Made by a program: the position numbers and the translations under genes. DNA of 64,000 bases. Source: Nostoc carneum NIES-2107 (lineage in GTDB: Bacteria; Cyanobacteriota; Cyanobacteriia; Cyanobacteriales; Nostocaceae). The notes beneath the pieces were generated by a model. That model was not told where the DNA came from, ran no database searches, and saw nothing but the letters and a program-made list of their open reading frames with translations. Numbering within the stretch: the first letter of the stretch is position 1; every line of letters starts with the position of its first letter. Positions 9,301-17,862 of this stretch are shown in pieces. The stretch is taken from assembly GCA_002368155.1 (NCBI GenBank), contig AP018180.1:7496561-7560560 (forward strand), given 5' to 3'.

Positions 9301-10889
9301 TGCTGGAGGCTAATATCTGTAGTGCTACCTACTATACGTCTCGGTTGCCCATCAGCGTCCCACTCTACGACTATTCCTTGATCTAGTACATTGATATATT
9401 CGTTATCTTGCTTGCGAACTCGATACTCTACAGCAAAGCGTTCTTGATGATTTGCCCAAGCTGCGGCTGCTGCTGTTTGTACAGAGGCTAAATCTTGTGG
9501 ATGCACAAGTTCACGCCACCATTCGCCGGTGGGTTGAGTATCTCCTAGCTGATAGCCCAAAATTCGGGTTAAGCCTTCCGTTCGCTCTACCGTATCATTT
9601 GGCACATCCCAATCATAAATTAAACAATTAACAGCCTTAGCTGCTAATTCAAAACGCTCATTCGCCTGTCTCAAACTGACTTCACTTTCCCGCAAGGCTT
9701 GCTCAACTTGCTTGAGGCGAGTGATATCAATAGCGGTAATCCCAACTCCCAATACATAGCCATCAGCTAAACAAACTGGGTAGTAATTTACTAAAGTGTG
9801 TTGCCAGCAGTCTGATAAATTACTTTCCTGACGAATTTCCTGATTTAAGACAGGTTCTTGACTCTGAATCACCTGTTCCAAAATTGGTATGATTTGGGAT
9901 GCTTTCTCCGGTAGCACTTCTGATAATGTGCGTCCAAGATGTTCGCTAACAGAAATGCCATGCATCGCTGCTAAGGCTTCATTAGCATGAACATAACGCC
10001 AATCGCGATCCAAAAAAGCCAAAGCGGTAGGGGAACTAGTTAAAAAGGCATTGAGTACAGTTTCACTTTTTTGCTTTGCCCATTCTGCTTGCTGGCGATC
10101 GCGTAGCGCCAGCTGCTTATCGCTAATATTGTGAAAATATGACGTTATTCCCTGCTCGGAGGGATAAACATGGATATCGTACCAGCAGTCACAAGGTTGA
10201 TAATAAAATTCAAAGTGAATCGCCTCTCTTGAAGTGAGACATCGATGATATTGCTGGTAAACTTCTGTATTAACTAATACAGGGCACAATTCCCAGAGAT
10301 TTTTACCCAATAATTCCTGCCGAGGCTTACCTATGACGGACTCTCCGCCTCGGTTAATGTAGGTAATACACCAATTACTATCTAAGGCATAGAAAGCATC
10401 GGTCATGCTTTCTAAAATGTTGGTAACTTCCTGTTTGGTGGCTGCTAGCTCATCTATTAATTCTTGTTGGCGCAGTAAAGTAGCTTGGCGCACTTGACGC
10501 ATCTTCAAATTGACTTCAATTCTGGCCAATAATTGAGAGTCAGAAAATGGTTGGCTGAGATAATCATCAGCACCAGCCGCTAATGCAGCTGCATAAATCT
10601 CTTCCTCAGCCTGTGCTGACAACAAAAAGACATTTAAATCTTGCGTTTGGGGATGGGAACGTAGCGATCGCATCCACTCCCATTCATTGCTTCCTGCTAA
10701 CATCACATCCGCGATGACTAAGTCAGGAAGCGGCTGTTGTTGAATTGTACTTAAGGCGTTGATTCCCTCTCCTACCTGCACCTCATACCGTTGGCTTAAC
10801 AGCTGCTGCAAGCGATCGCGCATTTCTGTAGCGTTGTCAGCCAAGAAAATTTTGGCGGCAGGGGTATTTACCTTTGCTTCCCAAGTCAC
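6342..10889 (-). CDS. Hybrid sensor histidine kinase: REC-PAS(x6)-GAF-HisKA-HATPase-REC
   Basis: 1515 aa, no membrane segment, so a cytoplasmic sensor. Order: receiver (~12-130, Asp61 in VIADVML), six PAS-like units (~155-990, each ending in a xxDITxxKQ-type linker), GAF (~1010-1145), HisKA with phospho-acceptor His1152 in LSHELRTPLNP, HATPase_c with NAVKFTP, DTGKGI and GLGLGLAIV, and a C-terminal receiver (VLLSDIGMPDMDGY, with HITKP). The N-terminal receiver is unusual: the conserved Lys-Pro is replaced by Gln113-Pro (LSQPF) and the acidic pair reads ADN, so its phosphorylation behaviour may differ. Start is GTG 10889, supported by AGGAG about ten bases upstream. It is closely related in the kinase core to the hybrid kinase at 60449-63940. 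The ligand is unknown. Confidence 0.85.
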   Translation of the reverse strand: MTWEAKVNTPAAKIFLADNATEMRDRLQQLLSQRYEVQVGEGINALSTIQQQPLPDLVIADVMLAGSNEWEWMRSLRSHPQTQDLNVFLLSAQAEEEIYAAALAAGADDYLSQPFSDSQLLARIEVNLKMRQVRQATLLRQQELIDELAATKQEVTNILESMTDAFYALDSNWCITYINRGGESVIGKPRQELLGKNLWELCPVLVNTEVYQQYHRCLTSREAIHFEFYYQPCDCWYDIHVYPSEQGITSYFHNISDKQLALRDRQQAEWAKQKSETVLNAFLTSSPTALAFLDRDWRYVHANEALAAMHGISVSEHLGRTLSEVLPEKASQIIPILEQVIQSQEPVLNQEIRQESNLSDCWQHTLVNYYPVCLADGYVLGVGITAIDITRLKQVEQALRESEVSLRQANERFELAAKAVNCLIYDWDVPNDTVERTEGLTRILGYQLGDTQPTGEWWRELVHPQDLASVQTAAAAAWANHQERFAVEYRVRKQDNEYINVLDQGIVVEWDADGQPRRIVGSTTDISLQQTALRKRQQAEAALKIQERKYRYIFEAAGVGIFEEDFSLVKTALDNFKAQGIEDFATFFAEHPDVVQQLIGKVRIVNANYAAVQMFGAEDKNQLLGSLHQIFVPETVEVFVQELLVLVAGQNYLESETILQTLQGKQLNILFTITFPPPTAEFDSVLVTMMDITAHRQAEAAVRASEERLRSFFEANLVGIIFGDENGSIREANDEFLRIIGYSRSDLQTGQLRWVDITPPEYFDCDELGIAEAHVKGACTPYEKEFIRKDGSRVPVVVGYSLLRESRQQSVAFILDISSRKQTERALHQSEARFQAFMDNSPAAAWITDSKGRIVYLSPTYSTTFKLLTNDAIGKSIFDLYPVEIAEKFLENIQKVAQTNQVVEAIELAPLPDGTTGDFLVYKFPIADPSGQRLVGGVAVDITERERALRERQKAEQALQKHSDRLKLLSETASDLLSTEHPLELMSDLFAKLSAQMDLQFYFNYLIDTQDNRQKLRLKSWSGINEEIASSIESLEFGEAVCGLAAHTRRQIIVNNVQHSTHPNTRILCNLNITAYAAQPLIARGKLMGVLSFGSSTRTQFTPEEIALLQATSDQIAIALERAELMASLQQQTEQLIQANRVKDEFLAVLSHELRTPLNPILGWSQLLRSQKYDEATTARALETIERNAKLQTELIEDLLDVSRILQGKLSLNITQVDLATTINAAIETVRLAAEAKCIQLQLSLQPNMAPVIGDSARLQQVVWNLVSNAVKFTPKHGQIEISVEYQASQVQLQVRDTGKGISPEFLPYVFDYFRQADGTSTRKFGGLGLGLAIVRHLVELHGGTVKAESAGEGQGATFTVTLPIIQLNVESNHSDQAINFSPDLTGVKVLVVDDEVDTRELISFILEESGAEVMQAQSALEALQALTHFQPHVLLSDIGMPDMDGYMLIRQLRSMPSELGRQIPAIALTAYAGEINQQQALSAGFQTHITKPINPSDLAAIIAQAVGRNQWRSC

Positions 10890-11684
10890 AGTCTCAGCTC
10901 CTAATTATTAAAAGTATCTGGACTAGGAGTGCAGTAACTCCTTAATCTGCTTCAAAGGCAACTGTAATGGTTGTTTCCATCTCTTCTGCCGACAGTTTCC
11001 TGTTTCGAGAGCACCTCTTAATTGGGTAGTTAACTGTTCTGTGGACAGATAAATTTGCTGCCACAGAACACAACCTAAATCTGAAAAATTCAGATGTTTT
11101 ATTACAGGCATCTTATGTTTTTTATGTTTATATATAGATTGAAGATTAAAACAAATCTTGTGTTCTTGGTCTCTTACCTAAGAAATATTTTAATGATTAA
11201 TATAATTCTTAATTATGTATATTCCCGATGACAGAAGGGACTAGAGGCTTATTGCTGAGTCAAAGCCATGAGTATTTATGGAGAGTGTTTTGATAATTAT
11301 TAAGATTAGTTCTAGCTTTAATCTTAACTATTGTTTAATAATTCAATAAAGATTGTATAGCTATAAATTTAATGGCATTTTATAGATAATTATTCCTAAA
11401 TTTACTGAGATAAATTTGATGAAATCTGCATTAATTGATTACTCTAAAAATTGTCAAACCAAATAATTTACCAAAATTTGAGATTATTTTTATTAAAAAG
11501 ATTAACAATTTATTTCTAAATATTAACCTAGCAATTTTACTCAAGAATTGCTTTGCAGCCAGGGGAATTTTTCTCAATCAAAATATGGTCAATAGCTATT
11601 ATCTATTAAATTGGCTGAGATTTCTGATTGCGTCTCCTTTGTCTACTCTATGGTGAATACAACATTAATCAAAAGTTGGAGACT
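10890..11684. other. AT-rich intergenic region left of the insertion sequence
   Basis: About 800 bp with no convincing gene. It includes the promoter side of the hybrid kinase. A 62-codon frame on the minus strand (10923-11111) and a 73-codon frame on the plus strand (11435-11656) lack ribosome binding sites and recognisable domains. The strong A+T bias and the adjacent IS suggest a permissive insertion region. Confidence 0.5.
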
Positions 11685-12813
11685 TATAGCAATCCTAAAT
11701 GAGTTGTGAAAAAAATGAACCATACATAAATATTTTGGGAAAATTAAAAACTTGATGATTAGTAACGAGTTCAAATAATCTCTTGACCTGAGAAAAGGAT
11801 TTACATAAGTGGTAAAACTCTCGAATAAATTTTTTAGCGTACAACCAGATGTCTTCTACAGGATTTTGCGTTGGGTCATTGGGTGCAAATCTCATACAAG
11901 TAACTTTCCATTCATCTTCACTTAATCCTTGATTCAGATTATCTAAGTAAGCTTTAAATTCAGCAGAACGATGATAACTAGCTCCATCCCAAATTAAAGC
12001 AATACGGCTTTTTGGATACTGGGAAATTAAATATTGTACAAAAGCAATCGCGTTGCTAGAATCACCTTTTTTACAAGGCTTAATTAGAAACTCTTGTGTG
12101 TAATAATTTAGAGCGCCAAAATAGGTTTGTCTTTGTCGTTCATTGATCACTGGAACTTCAATCCGTTCTTTCGTATTTCCCCAAATATAACCACAAATAT
12201 CTCCCCATAATAGGTGACATTCATCTTCAAAAAAAACTATGAGTTCCCCAGATACTATCTCACGCTCATGTGCCGTCAGCCATGCGGTTATTTCTAGTTT
12301 TTTTTTAGCTACTAGTTCTGCGTCTTTTTTAGGATTCTTTTTTTGTGTTTTTTTCCAACTTATATTAGCGTCTTTAAAGAGATCGTAATAGCTTTGATTT
12401 GACTCAAATACAACATCAAAATTATCTTCTACGTACTCCTTTAATTCTGATAAATGCCAATAGTTTTTCTGTTGAAGCCAGTTTAATACTACTTGTCTTT
12501 GTGCAGAGTCAAGATAACTTTTTGACCCTTTGTATTTTAGCCTCAATCCGGTTATACCCTGTTCTATAAATATATATTTCCATTTGTTTACAAAACCAAC
12601 AGACACTCCGAGAATATTTCCAATCTTTGAATGTTTATAGTTTTGCATCACCATTTGTACTGCCAGTGCCCGTTTTAGTTCTCTGGAGTCTGAGGTAGCC
12701 TGAATGAACTCTATCAACTCTTCCATTTGTGCTGCCATGCACCCTATCAATGACTTCTAATGTTCACCATATCAACAACTGTGATTTTTCACAAATGATT
12801 TAGGATTGCTATA
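11685..12813. mobile_element. Complete IS630-family insertion sequence
   Basis: About 1.13 kb. The ends are inverted repeats: left TATAGCAATCCTAAAT, then GAG, then TTGTGAAAAA (11685-11713); the right end read in reverse (from 12813) gives TATAGCAATCCTAAAT, then CAT, then TTGTGAAAAA. Thus 26 of 29 positions match. IS630/Tc1 elements insert at TA and duplicate it; the outer TA dinucleotides (11685-11686 and 12812-12813) fit that. It contains one intact transposase gene whose stop codon lies inside the left inverted repeat. The flanking DNA joins into non-coding sequence, so no gene seems to have been interrupted. Confidence 0.85.
11695..12750 (-). CDS. IS630-family transposase
   Basis: 351 aa in a single uninterrupted frame. 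Residues ~10-120 form a winged helix-turn-helix region (KIGNILGVSVGFVNKW, and the second HTH around LNWLQQKNYWHLSELKEYVE). The catalytic DDE domain follows: first Asp in VFFEDECHLLW, second in ALIWDGASYHRS, and the Glu in DPTQNPVEDIW, the NPxE(x)W block typical of IS630. It cuts and joins DNA at TA sites. An intact frame with well-preserved inverted repeats suggests recent activity. ATG options exist at 12750 and at the M of MAAQM (12738); the true start is uncertain. Confidence 0.85.
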   Translation of the reverse strand: MIGCMAAQMEELIEFIQATSDSRELKRALAVQMVMQNYKHSKIGNILGVSVGFVNKWKYIFIEQGITGLRLKYKGSKSYLDSAQRQVVLNWLQQKNYWHLSELKEYVEDNFDVVFESNQSYYDLFKDANISWKKTQKKNPKKDAELVAKKKLEITAWLTAHEREIVSGELIVFFEDECHLLWGDICGYIWGNTKERIEVPVINERQRQTYFGALNYYTQEFLIKPCKKGDSSNAIAFVQYLISQYPKSRIALIWDGASYHRSAEFKAYLDNLNQGLSEDEWKVTCMRFAPNDPTQNPVEDIWLYAKKFIREFYHLCKSFSQVKRLFELVTNHQVFNFPKIFMYGSFFSQLI

Positions 12814-13129
12814 GTTTATAAAATAGGCTCCAGGCAAAAAGAATCGCCCACTACCAGCAAATTGAGAGCGAACAAAGAATAAAACTTAACTTTTATTAAG
12901 TGTATTTAATTGCGAAATTTTCGATTAAATTAGCCTATCCTATACTGAAAGATAGATTTGATGGGATCGCTGATGGGCTAAAACTCATGACAATCCGGGA
13001 TCAACCTATAATTAACAGGCTTTACAGCTTTGTGAATCAGATTAAAAGCAAAAATGGAAAAGTGGCAACACTGACCGCTACTAATGTTAAAGTTTCAAAG
13101 ACTTCATCTGAAAATTTCAGCGGGTATTC

Positions 13130-15325
13130 ATGCTGAAGCAGCTTAAAAAAAATCCAATTCCTGTAATTGCCGGTGCTGGACTCTGCGCTTTCTTAGCTGG
13201 GGCAATGGTTTCAGCACCTCAGCTTGGAAAATCTTTAGGGCAATGGCTAAAGTACGGCAACGATAAAACTGAACAAATATCGGAGACTAGCAAAGCGAAA
13301 TCAGCCGTTTATCCCCTGGTATCAAAATCTCTACCAGAACGGGCGGCAAAATTGGCAGAAATCGCCGAAAATTCGCGTTCCCTAGACCGAGAACGGGCGC
13401 GTTATTTATTGGCGAGTGATTACATTGAAAGAACCCAAGGGAAAAAAGCCCTTGTTTTACTCCAAGGGTTAGAAAAAGACTATCCTATTCTCGCCCCTTA
13501 TATATTACTGAAACAGGCACAAGCTCAAGACTTGCTGGGTGAAGATGGCAAAGCTTCAGATTTGCGGCAGAAAGTGCTGAAACAGTATCCCAAAACAGCA
13601 GCCGCAGTCAAAGCCATCTATTTAATTGCCCAACCAAAACAACAAGATATTGCGATCGCACAATTTCCCACCCATCCCTTAACCTGGGAAATTATTCGCA
13701 AACGCTTAGACGAAAATCCCAACCAGCCACAATTGCAGCTAAAGTTAGCCCAATACGCGGCTGATCAACCCGGAACCGTGGGTGTGTTGGATGATTTAGC
13801 TAAGGAGTCAACTCTTAAACCTGAAGATTGGGAAATTATTGGTACAGCCTACTGGACAAACAATCAATTTGAGAAAGCCGCAAAAGCTTACGCCAAAGCA
13901 CCCAAGACACCCCGCGGCCTTTATCGTGCTGGACGTGGCTTGCAAATAGCAGGTAAAGAAAGAGATAAAGCGATCGCAAGTTATAAACAATTAGTACAAC
14001 AATTTCCCGAAGCCCCAGAAAGTGGCACAGCCTTACTGCGGTTAGCAGAAATGGCGAAAACCCGTAAAGATGCATTACCTTATCTTGACCAAGCGATCGC
14101 GAAATTTCCCAATGTCGCCAGTCAAGCAGTAGTAGAAAAAGCCAAAATCTACCAAACCCTTAAGGATAATAAATCAGCAGCCCAAGCCTGGCAATTACTG
14201 ATTGGCAAATACGCAAATTCCGATGAAGCCGCCGAATATCGCTGGAAAATTGCCCAAGAAAAAGCCAACGCCAAAGATTATATCGGTGCGTGGCAATGGG
14301 CAGAACCAATTCCTACTCAAAACCCTACCAGTATTTTGGCTCCCAGAGCAGGTTTTTGGGTTGGTAAATGGGCAACTCAGTTAGGGAAACAACAAGAAGC
14401 GAAAACTGCTTATGAATACGTCATTAGCCAGTTTCCTTACTCTTATTATGCTTGGCGATCGGCAGCAGTCTTAGGGCTAAATGTCGGTAACTTTAATAAC
14501 CTGCGGCAAATGCAGCCTGAAGTTGTCCCACCCCAGCGTCCCGTCCCCCCAGCCGGTTCTGAAACCTTCAAAGAATTGTATTTGCTAGGACAAGATAGAG
14601 ATGCTTGGTTGCAATGGGAAACCGAATTTGTCAATAAAGACCAACCCACAGTAGCCGAACAATTCACCGAAGGCTTAATGCAACTGGCCAGAGGCGAAAA
14701 TAAATTAGGAATTGACACCATTTCTAAATTAGAAGACCGCGAAATCCCCGAAGAAAAAGCCGAATATCAAACTCTTAGCCAACAGATCACTTACTGGCAA
14801 GCCCGTTATCCCTTCCCCTATGTCCAAGAGATTGAAAAGTGGTCAAAAGAACGCCAAATCAACCCCTTGCTAGTAACTGCTTTGATTCGCCAAGAGTCGC
14901 GCTTTGAAGCCAACGCCAAATCCGTAGCCAACGCTATGGGCTTAATGCAGGTATTACCCAGCACCGCCCAATGGATTGCCCCACAAATCAAAGTTGATAG
15001 CAAAACCTTAAAACTAGAAGATCCTAACGACAACATCATGTTGGGGACTTGGTATTTGGATCATACCCATCAGCAATATAGTAATAACTCCTTGCTAGCG
15101 ATCGCTAGTTACAACGCTGGCCCTGGTAACGTAGCCAAATGGCTGCAAACCCTCCCCACACAAGACCCCGATGAATTTGTCGAAAAAATCCCCTTCGACG
15201 AAACCCGAAATTACGTCCGTCAAGTATTAGGCAACTACTGGAATTATTTACGACTATACAACCCAGAAATTTCCGCCCTAGTCGCGCAATATTCCAGCGA
15301 ACACCCGAAATTGCCCAGCAAGTGA
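13130..15325 (+). CDS. slt: Soluble lytic murein transglycosylase (Slt70-like)
   Basis: 731 aa. The N-terminus has a short hydrophobic anchor or signal segment (PVIAGAGLCAFLAGAMVSAP, ~11-30). A long helical superhelix of TPR-like units spans ~70-560 (for example GTAYWTNNQFEKAAKAYAKA). The C-terminal SLT catalytic domain (~570-715) has TALIRQESRFEANA with the catalytic Glu589, then AMGLMQVLPSTAQW and IASYNAGPGNVAKW, all standard lysozyme-like motifs. It cleaves peptidoglycan glycan strands to 1,6-anhydro-muropeptides at the cell envelope. ATG 13130 was chosen because it directly precedes the anchor. The gene is single, and an STRR block starts at its stop codon. Confidence 0.9.
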   Translation: MLKQLKKNPIPVIAGAGLCAFLAGAMVSAPQLGKSLGQWLKYGNDKTEQISETSKAKSAVYPLVSKSLPERAAKLAEIAENSRSLDRERARYLLASDYIERTQGKKALVLLQGLEKDYPILAPYILLKQAQAQDLLGEDGKASDLRQKVLKQYPKTAAAVKAIYLIAQPKQQDIAIAQFPTHPLTWEIIRKRLDENPNQPQLQLKLAQYAADQPGTVGVLDDLAKESTLKPEDWEIIGTAYWTNNQFEKAAKAYAKAPKTPRGLYRAGRGLQIAGKERDKAIASYKQLVQQFPEAPESGTALLRLAEMAKTRKDALPYLDQAIAKFPNVASQAVVEKAKIYQTLKDNKSAAQAWQLLIGKYANSDEAAEYRWKIAQEKANAKDYIGAWQWAEPIPTQNPTSILAPRAGFWVGKWATQLGKQQEAKTAYEYVISQFPYSYYAWRSAAVLGLNVGNFNNLRQMQPEVVPPQRPVPPAGSETFKELYLLGQDRDAWLQWETEFVNKDQPTVAEQFTEGLMQLARGENKLGIDTISKLEDREIPEEKAEYQTLSQQITYWQARYPFPYVQEIEKWSKERQINPLLVTALIRQESRFEANAKSVANAMGLMQVLPSTAQWIAPQIKVDSKTLKLEDPNDNIMLGTWYLDHTHQQYSNNSLLAIASYNAGPGNVAKWLQTLPTQDPDEFVEKIPFDETRNYVRQVLGNYWNYLRLYNPEISALVAQYSSEHPKLPSK

Positions 15326-15476
15326 TTGGGGATTGGGGACTAGGGACTGGGGAATGGGGAGAAAGGGGAAGGGGGAAAAGGAGAAGGGGGAAAAGGGGAA
15401 ATTATTACCCATTACCCATTACCCATTACCAATTACCCATTCCCAATGCCCAATGCCCCATGCCCCATGCCCCAGT
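15323..15476. repeat. STRR heptad block after slt
   Basis: Units of GATTGGG/GACTGGG, then AGGGGAA-like purine-rich DNA, then CCCATTA and CCCAATG/CCCCATG runs. The repeat begins at the TGA of slt (AAGTGATTGGGGATTGGGGA), so the stop codon is part of the first heptad. The tatC promoter should lie between here and 15511. Confidence 0.8.
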
Positions 15477-15511
15477 ACAATAGTTAGCAAATGTTGCCTA
15501 ATTGCTGAACC

Positions 15512-16348
15512 ATGTCGCCACAAAATTTAGACACAGAAACTCAGTCCGATTTACCGGAAGAATACCCAGATGTATCTGCTGCTACTCCATCCGATATTGA
15601 TGTAGAAGTAGATAGTGGTTCTGAAGCTGATCCGCTTGATGATTTACCTGGTGAAGTCGAAATGTCCTTTTTCGACCACCTAGAGGAGTTACGCCAGCGG
15701 ATTTTCTATGCGCTTATTGCTGTTGCAGTAGGTATTGTTGGCTGTTTCTTATACGTCAGGCCGATTGTTCAGCTATTAGAAGTCCCAGCAGGGGAAGTTA
15801 AATTTCTCCAACTTGCGCCTGGGGAATATTTCTTTGTTTCTTTGAAAGTTGCAGCCTATAGTGGCTTAGTACTTTCTACCCCCTTCATTCTTTACCAAAT
15901 TATCCAATTCGTTCTGCCTGGTTTAACTCGTCGTGAACGTCGCTTATTAGGGCCTGTAGTTTTAGGTTCCAGCGTGCTATTTGTGGCAGGGTTAGTATTT
16001 GCCTATTTTCTACTTATTCCTGCTGCTTTAAAGTTTTTCATCAGCTACGGTGCAGATGTAGTAGAACAACTTTGGTCAATTGAAAAGTATTTTGAATTTG
16101 TTTTATTGCTACTATTTAGCACCGGGTTAGCATTTCAAATTCCTGTCATTCAACTATTACTTGGCGCTTTAGGAATTGTTTCTTCTAAACAAATGTTTTC
16201 TGGTTGGCGTTACGTAATTATGGGTGCAGTAGTTTTAGGTGCTGTCCTCACACCTTCTACTGACCCCCTCACCCAAAGTTTGCTAGCTGGCGCAGTTTTA
16301 GGCCTTTATTTTGGTGGGATTGGTTTAGTGAAGGTGATAGGGAAGTGA
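15512..16348 (+). CDS. tatC: Twin-arginine translocase subunit TatC
   Basis: 278 aa. After an acidic N-terminal extension of ~48 residues comes the core [16 protein letters not shown], the TatC signature, and six transmembrane helices. Further family marks are [20 protein letters not shown] in the first cytoplasmic loop and [17 protein letters not shown] near the end. TatC recognises twin-arginine signal peptides and, with TatA/B, exports folded proteins across the cytoplasmic or thylakoid membrane. No tatA is adjacent. Typical cyanobacterial TatC is ~250 aa, so the acidic leader is slightly long; an internal start near M51 (MSFFDHLEE) is possible but has no clear ribosome binding site. Confidence 0.92.
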   Translation: MSPQNLDTETQSDLPEEYPDVSAATPSDIDVEVDSGSEADPLDDLPGEVEMSFFDHLEELRQRIFYALIAVAVGIVGCFLYVRPIVQLLEVPAGEVKFLQLAPGEYFFVSLKVAAYSGLVLSTPFILYQIIQFVLPGLTRRERRLLGPVVLGSSVLFVAGLVFAYFLLIPAALKFFISYGADVVEQLWSIEKYFEFVLLLLFSTGLAFQIPVIQLLLGALGIVSSKQMFSGWRYVIMGAVVLGAVLTPSTDPLTQSLLAGAVLGLYFGGIGLVKVIGK

Positions 16349-16454
16349 TTGGGGAATGGGGCATAGGGCACAGGGCATGGGGCATTGGAAATTGACAAAT
16401 AACAAATAACAAATGACAAATGACAAATGACCAATGACCAATGACAAATGACAA
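16346..16454. repeat. STRR heptad block running into the CsaA-like gene
   Basis: GATTGGG/GGGCATA units begin at the tatC stop codon, followed by a run of GACAAAT/AACAAAT/GACCAAT heptads. The ATG in each ATGACMA unit changes frame from copy to copy; the one at 16441 is the first that stays open. Confidence 0.85.
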
Positions 16455-16791
16455 ACCTAAACAAATCACCTATGACGACTTTGAAAAAGTCGAAATTCGT
16501 GTTGGTAAAGTTATTCAAGTAGAAGATTTTCCTGCAGCACGAAAACCTGCTTATAAACTTTGGATAGACTTTGGCGATTTGGGCATTAAAAAATCTAGTG
16601 CCCAAATTACTAAACTTTACCAACCAGAAAATTTAATCAACAAATTAATATTAGCTGTAACTAACTTTCCACCTCGCCAAATCGCAGATTTTATGTCTGA
16701 AGTTTTGGTATTAGGCGTAGTTCTCGATGATGGCGAAGTCGTTTTAATTCAGCCAGATAGAGATGTAACTTTAGGTCAAAGAATTCTATAA
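16441..16791 (+). CDS. csaA: CsaA-like tRNA-binding-domain protein
   Basis: 116 aa, almost entirely one OB-fold tRNA-binding domain: VEIRVGKVIQVEDFPAARKP at ~15-34, SAQITKLYQPENL at ~52-64, and the C-terminal VLVLGVVLDDGEVVLIQPD. This is the pattern of CsaA, a small dimeric protein proposed to act as an export chaperone in Bacillus; the same domain ends MetRS and begins PheRS beta. The start codon and first four residues (MTND) are encoded by the upstream STRR; the next in-frame ATG further up (16420) runs into TGA at 16435. Its position right after tatC fits a loose connection with protein export, although CsaA is usually linked with Sec. Confidence 0.75.
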   Translation: MTNDKPKQITYDDFEKVEIRVGKVIQVEDFPAARKPAYKLWIDFGDLGIKKSSAQITKLYQPENLINKLILAVTNFPPRQIADFMSEVLVLGVVLDDGEVVLIQPDRDVTLGQRIL

Positions 16792-16828
16792 GCTGTTACG
16801 CCCCTACATTTTTACAAATTATGCAACT

Positions 16829-17704
16829 CTAACCCAAAATTTGGTCAATCATGCGATTCGCTTGAGAACCATAGCCGCCGCCAAATAAATTGAAGTGATT
16901 AATAATGTGATAGAGGTTATACAGAGTTTTTCTCTGCTCATAACCTGCATCTAAAGGAAAAACTTCGTTATAACCTTGATAAAAAGTGGCTGGGAAACCA
17001 CCAAATAATTCTGTCATGGCGATATCAACTTCGCGATCGCCAAAATAAGTTGCTGGATCGAAGATCACTGGTTCTCCCGATACTGTACACCCAGCATTTC
17101 CTCCCCATAAATCGCCATGTACTAAGGCGGGTTCCACCTGATGATCTGCCAATAATTCGGGAATAGCAGCTAATAACTTCTCTTGCTTGGGAAAACTCCC
17201 CCCTCGTCGCCTCGCTAACTGAAATTGATAACCCAAGCGATGTTTCGCATAAAATTCTGCCCAATCTGCTGTCCAAGTGTTGATTTGGGGCGTAGAACCA
17301 ATAGTATTGTTAATTTTCCAACCAAAACCTTGACTGCTAGTTGCTTTATGCATTGCTGCTAGCTTCCGCCCCATTTCTTGCCAAGATTTGGTATTTCCTC
17401 CGCCCATTTCCAGCCACTCCAACACAATGTAGCCAGAATTGCCAGCCGTACCCCAGCACAAGGGTTTTGGAACGCGAATACTAGCTGTATTCAGCATTTC
17501 CTCCAACCCCAGCGCCTCAGCCTCAAACATGGCAACTTGAGATGCTTGATTTAGCTTGACAAAGTAAGTACGTTCATCATCAGAGACAGCATAGCCTTGG
17601 TTAATACACCCACCACTCACGGAACGCTTTTGCTGACTCTGAAATTTTTCACCAGTAACCCTGCTAATATGGGCATCAATTTCTGTCCACATTGTGTTTG
17701 TCAT
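16829..17704 (-). CDS. Fructosamine kinase family protein
   Basis: 291 aa, APH-like kinase fold. Visible motifs are GGCINQGYAV in the N-lobe, VLEWLEMGGGN at the hinge, the catalytic loop LVHGDLWGGNAG and the metal-binding IFDPATYFGDREVDIAMTEL, the last being a strong signature of the fructosamine/ketosamine-3-kinase family. These enzymes phosphorylate sugar adducts (ketosamines, ribulosamines) on protein amines so that the adduct falls off, a form of protein deglycation. ATG 17704 is preceded by A-rich DNA; M5 (17692) is an alternative start. It is convergent with the CsaA-like gene and separated from the M16 peptidase gene by STRRs. Confidence 0.85.
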   Translation of the reverse strand: MTNTMWTEIDAHISRVTGEKFQSQQKRSVSGGCINQGYAVSDDERTYFVKLNQASQVAMFEAEALGLEEMLNTASIRVPKPLCWGTAGNSGYIVLEWLEMGGGNTKSWQEMGRKLAAMHKATSSQGFGWKINNTIGSTPQINTWTADWAEFYAKHRLGYQFQLARRRGGSFPKQEKLLAAIPELLADHQVEPALVHGDLWGGNAGCTVSGEPVIFDPATYFGDREVDIAMTELFGGFPATFYQGYNEVFPLDAGYEQRKTLYNLYHIINHFNLFGGGYGSQANRMIDQILG

Positions 17705-17708
17705 TTTT

Positions 17709-17862
17709 TATTTGGTGTTTGGTATTTGGGGTTTGGTGTTTGGGGTTTGGTAATGGGTAATGGGTAATGGGTAATTGGTGTTTGTTATTTCCTCTTTTCT
17801 CCCTTTTCCCTTTCCCCTTTTCCCCTCATCCCCATGCCCAATGCCCTATCCCCAATGCCCTA
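17709..17862. repeat. STRR heptad block upstream of fructosamine kinase
   Basis: Units of TTTGGTG/TTTGGGG, then GGTAATG repeats, a pyrimidine-rich stretch with CCCTTTT, and CCCAATG/CCCTATC repeats fill the gap to the M16 stop codon. Confidence 0.8.

Noticed and set aside
10923-11111. 62-codon minus-strand frame upstream of the hybrid kinase
   Set aside because: No ribosome binding site, no recognisable domain, and it occupies the kinase promoter region. Possible but unsupported.
11435-11656. 73-codon plus-strand frame left of the IS
   Set aside because: Composition reflects the AT-rich DNA (Ile/Asn/Leu-rich); no start signal or motif.
12900-13136. 78-codon plus-strand frame just before slt
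   Set aside because: Begins with a non-ATG codon, has no motif and overlaps the slt start; likely promoter DNA of slt.
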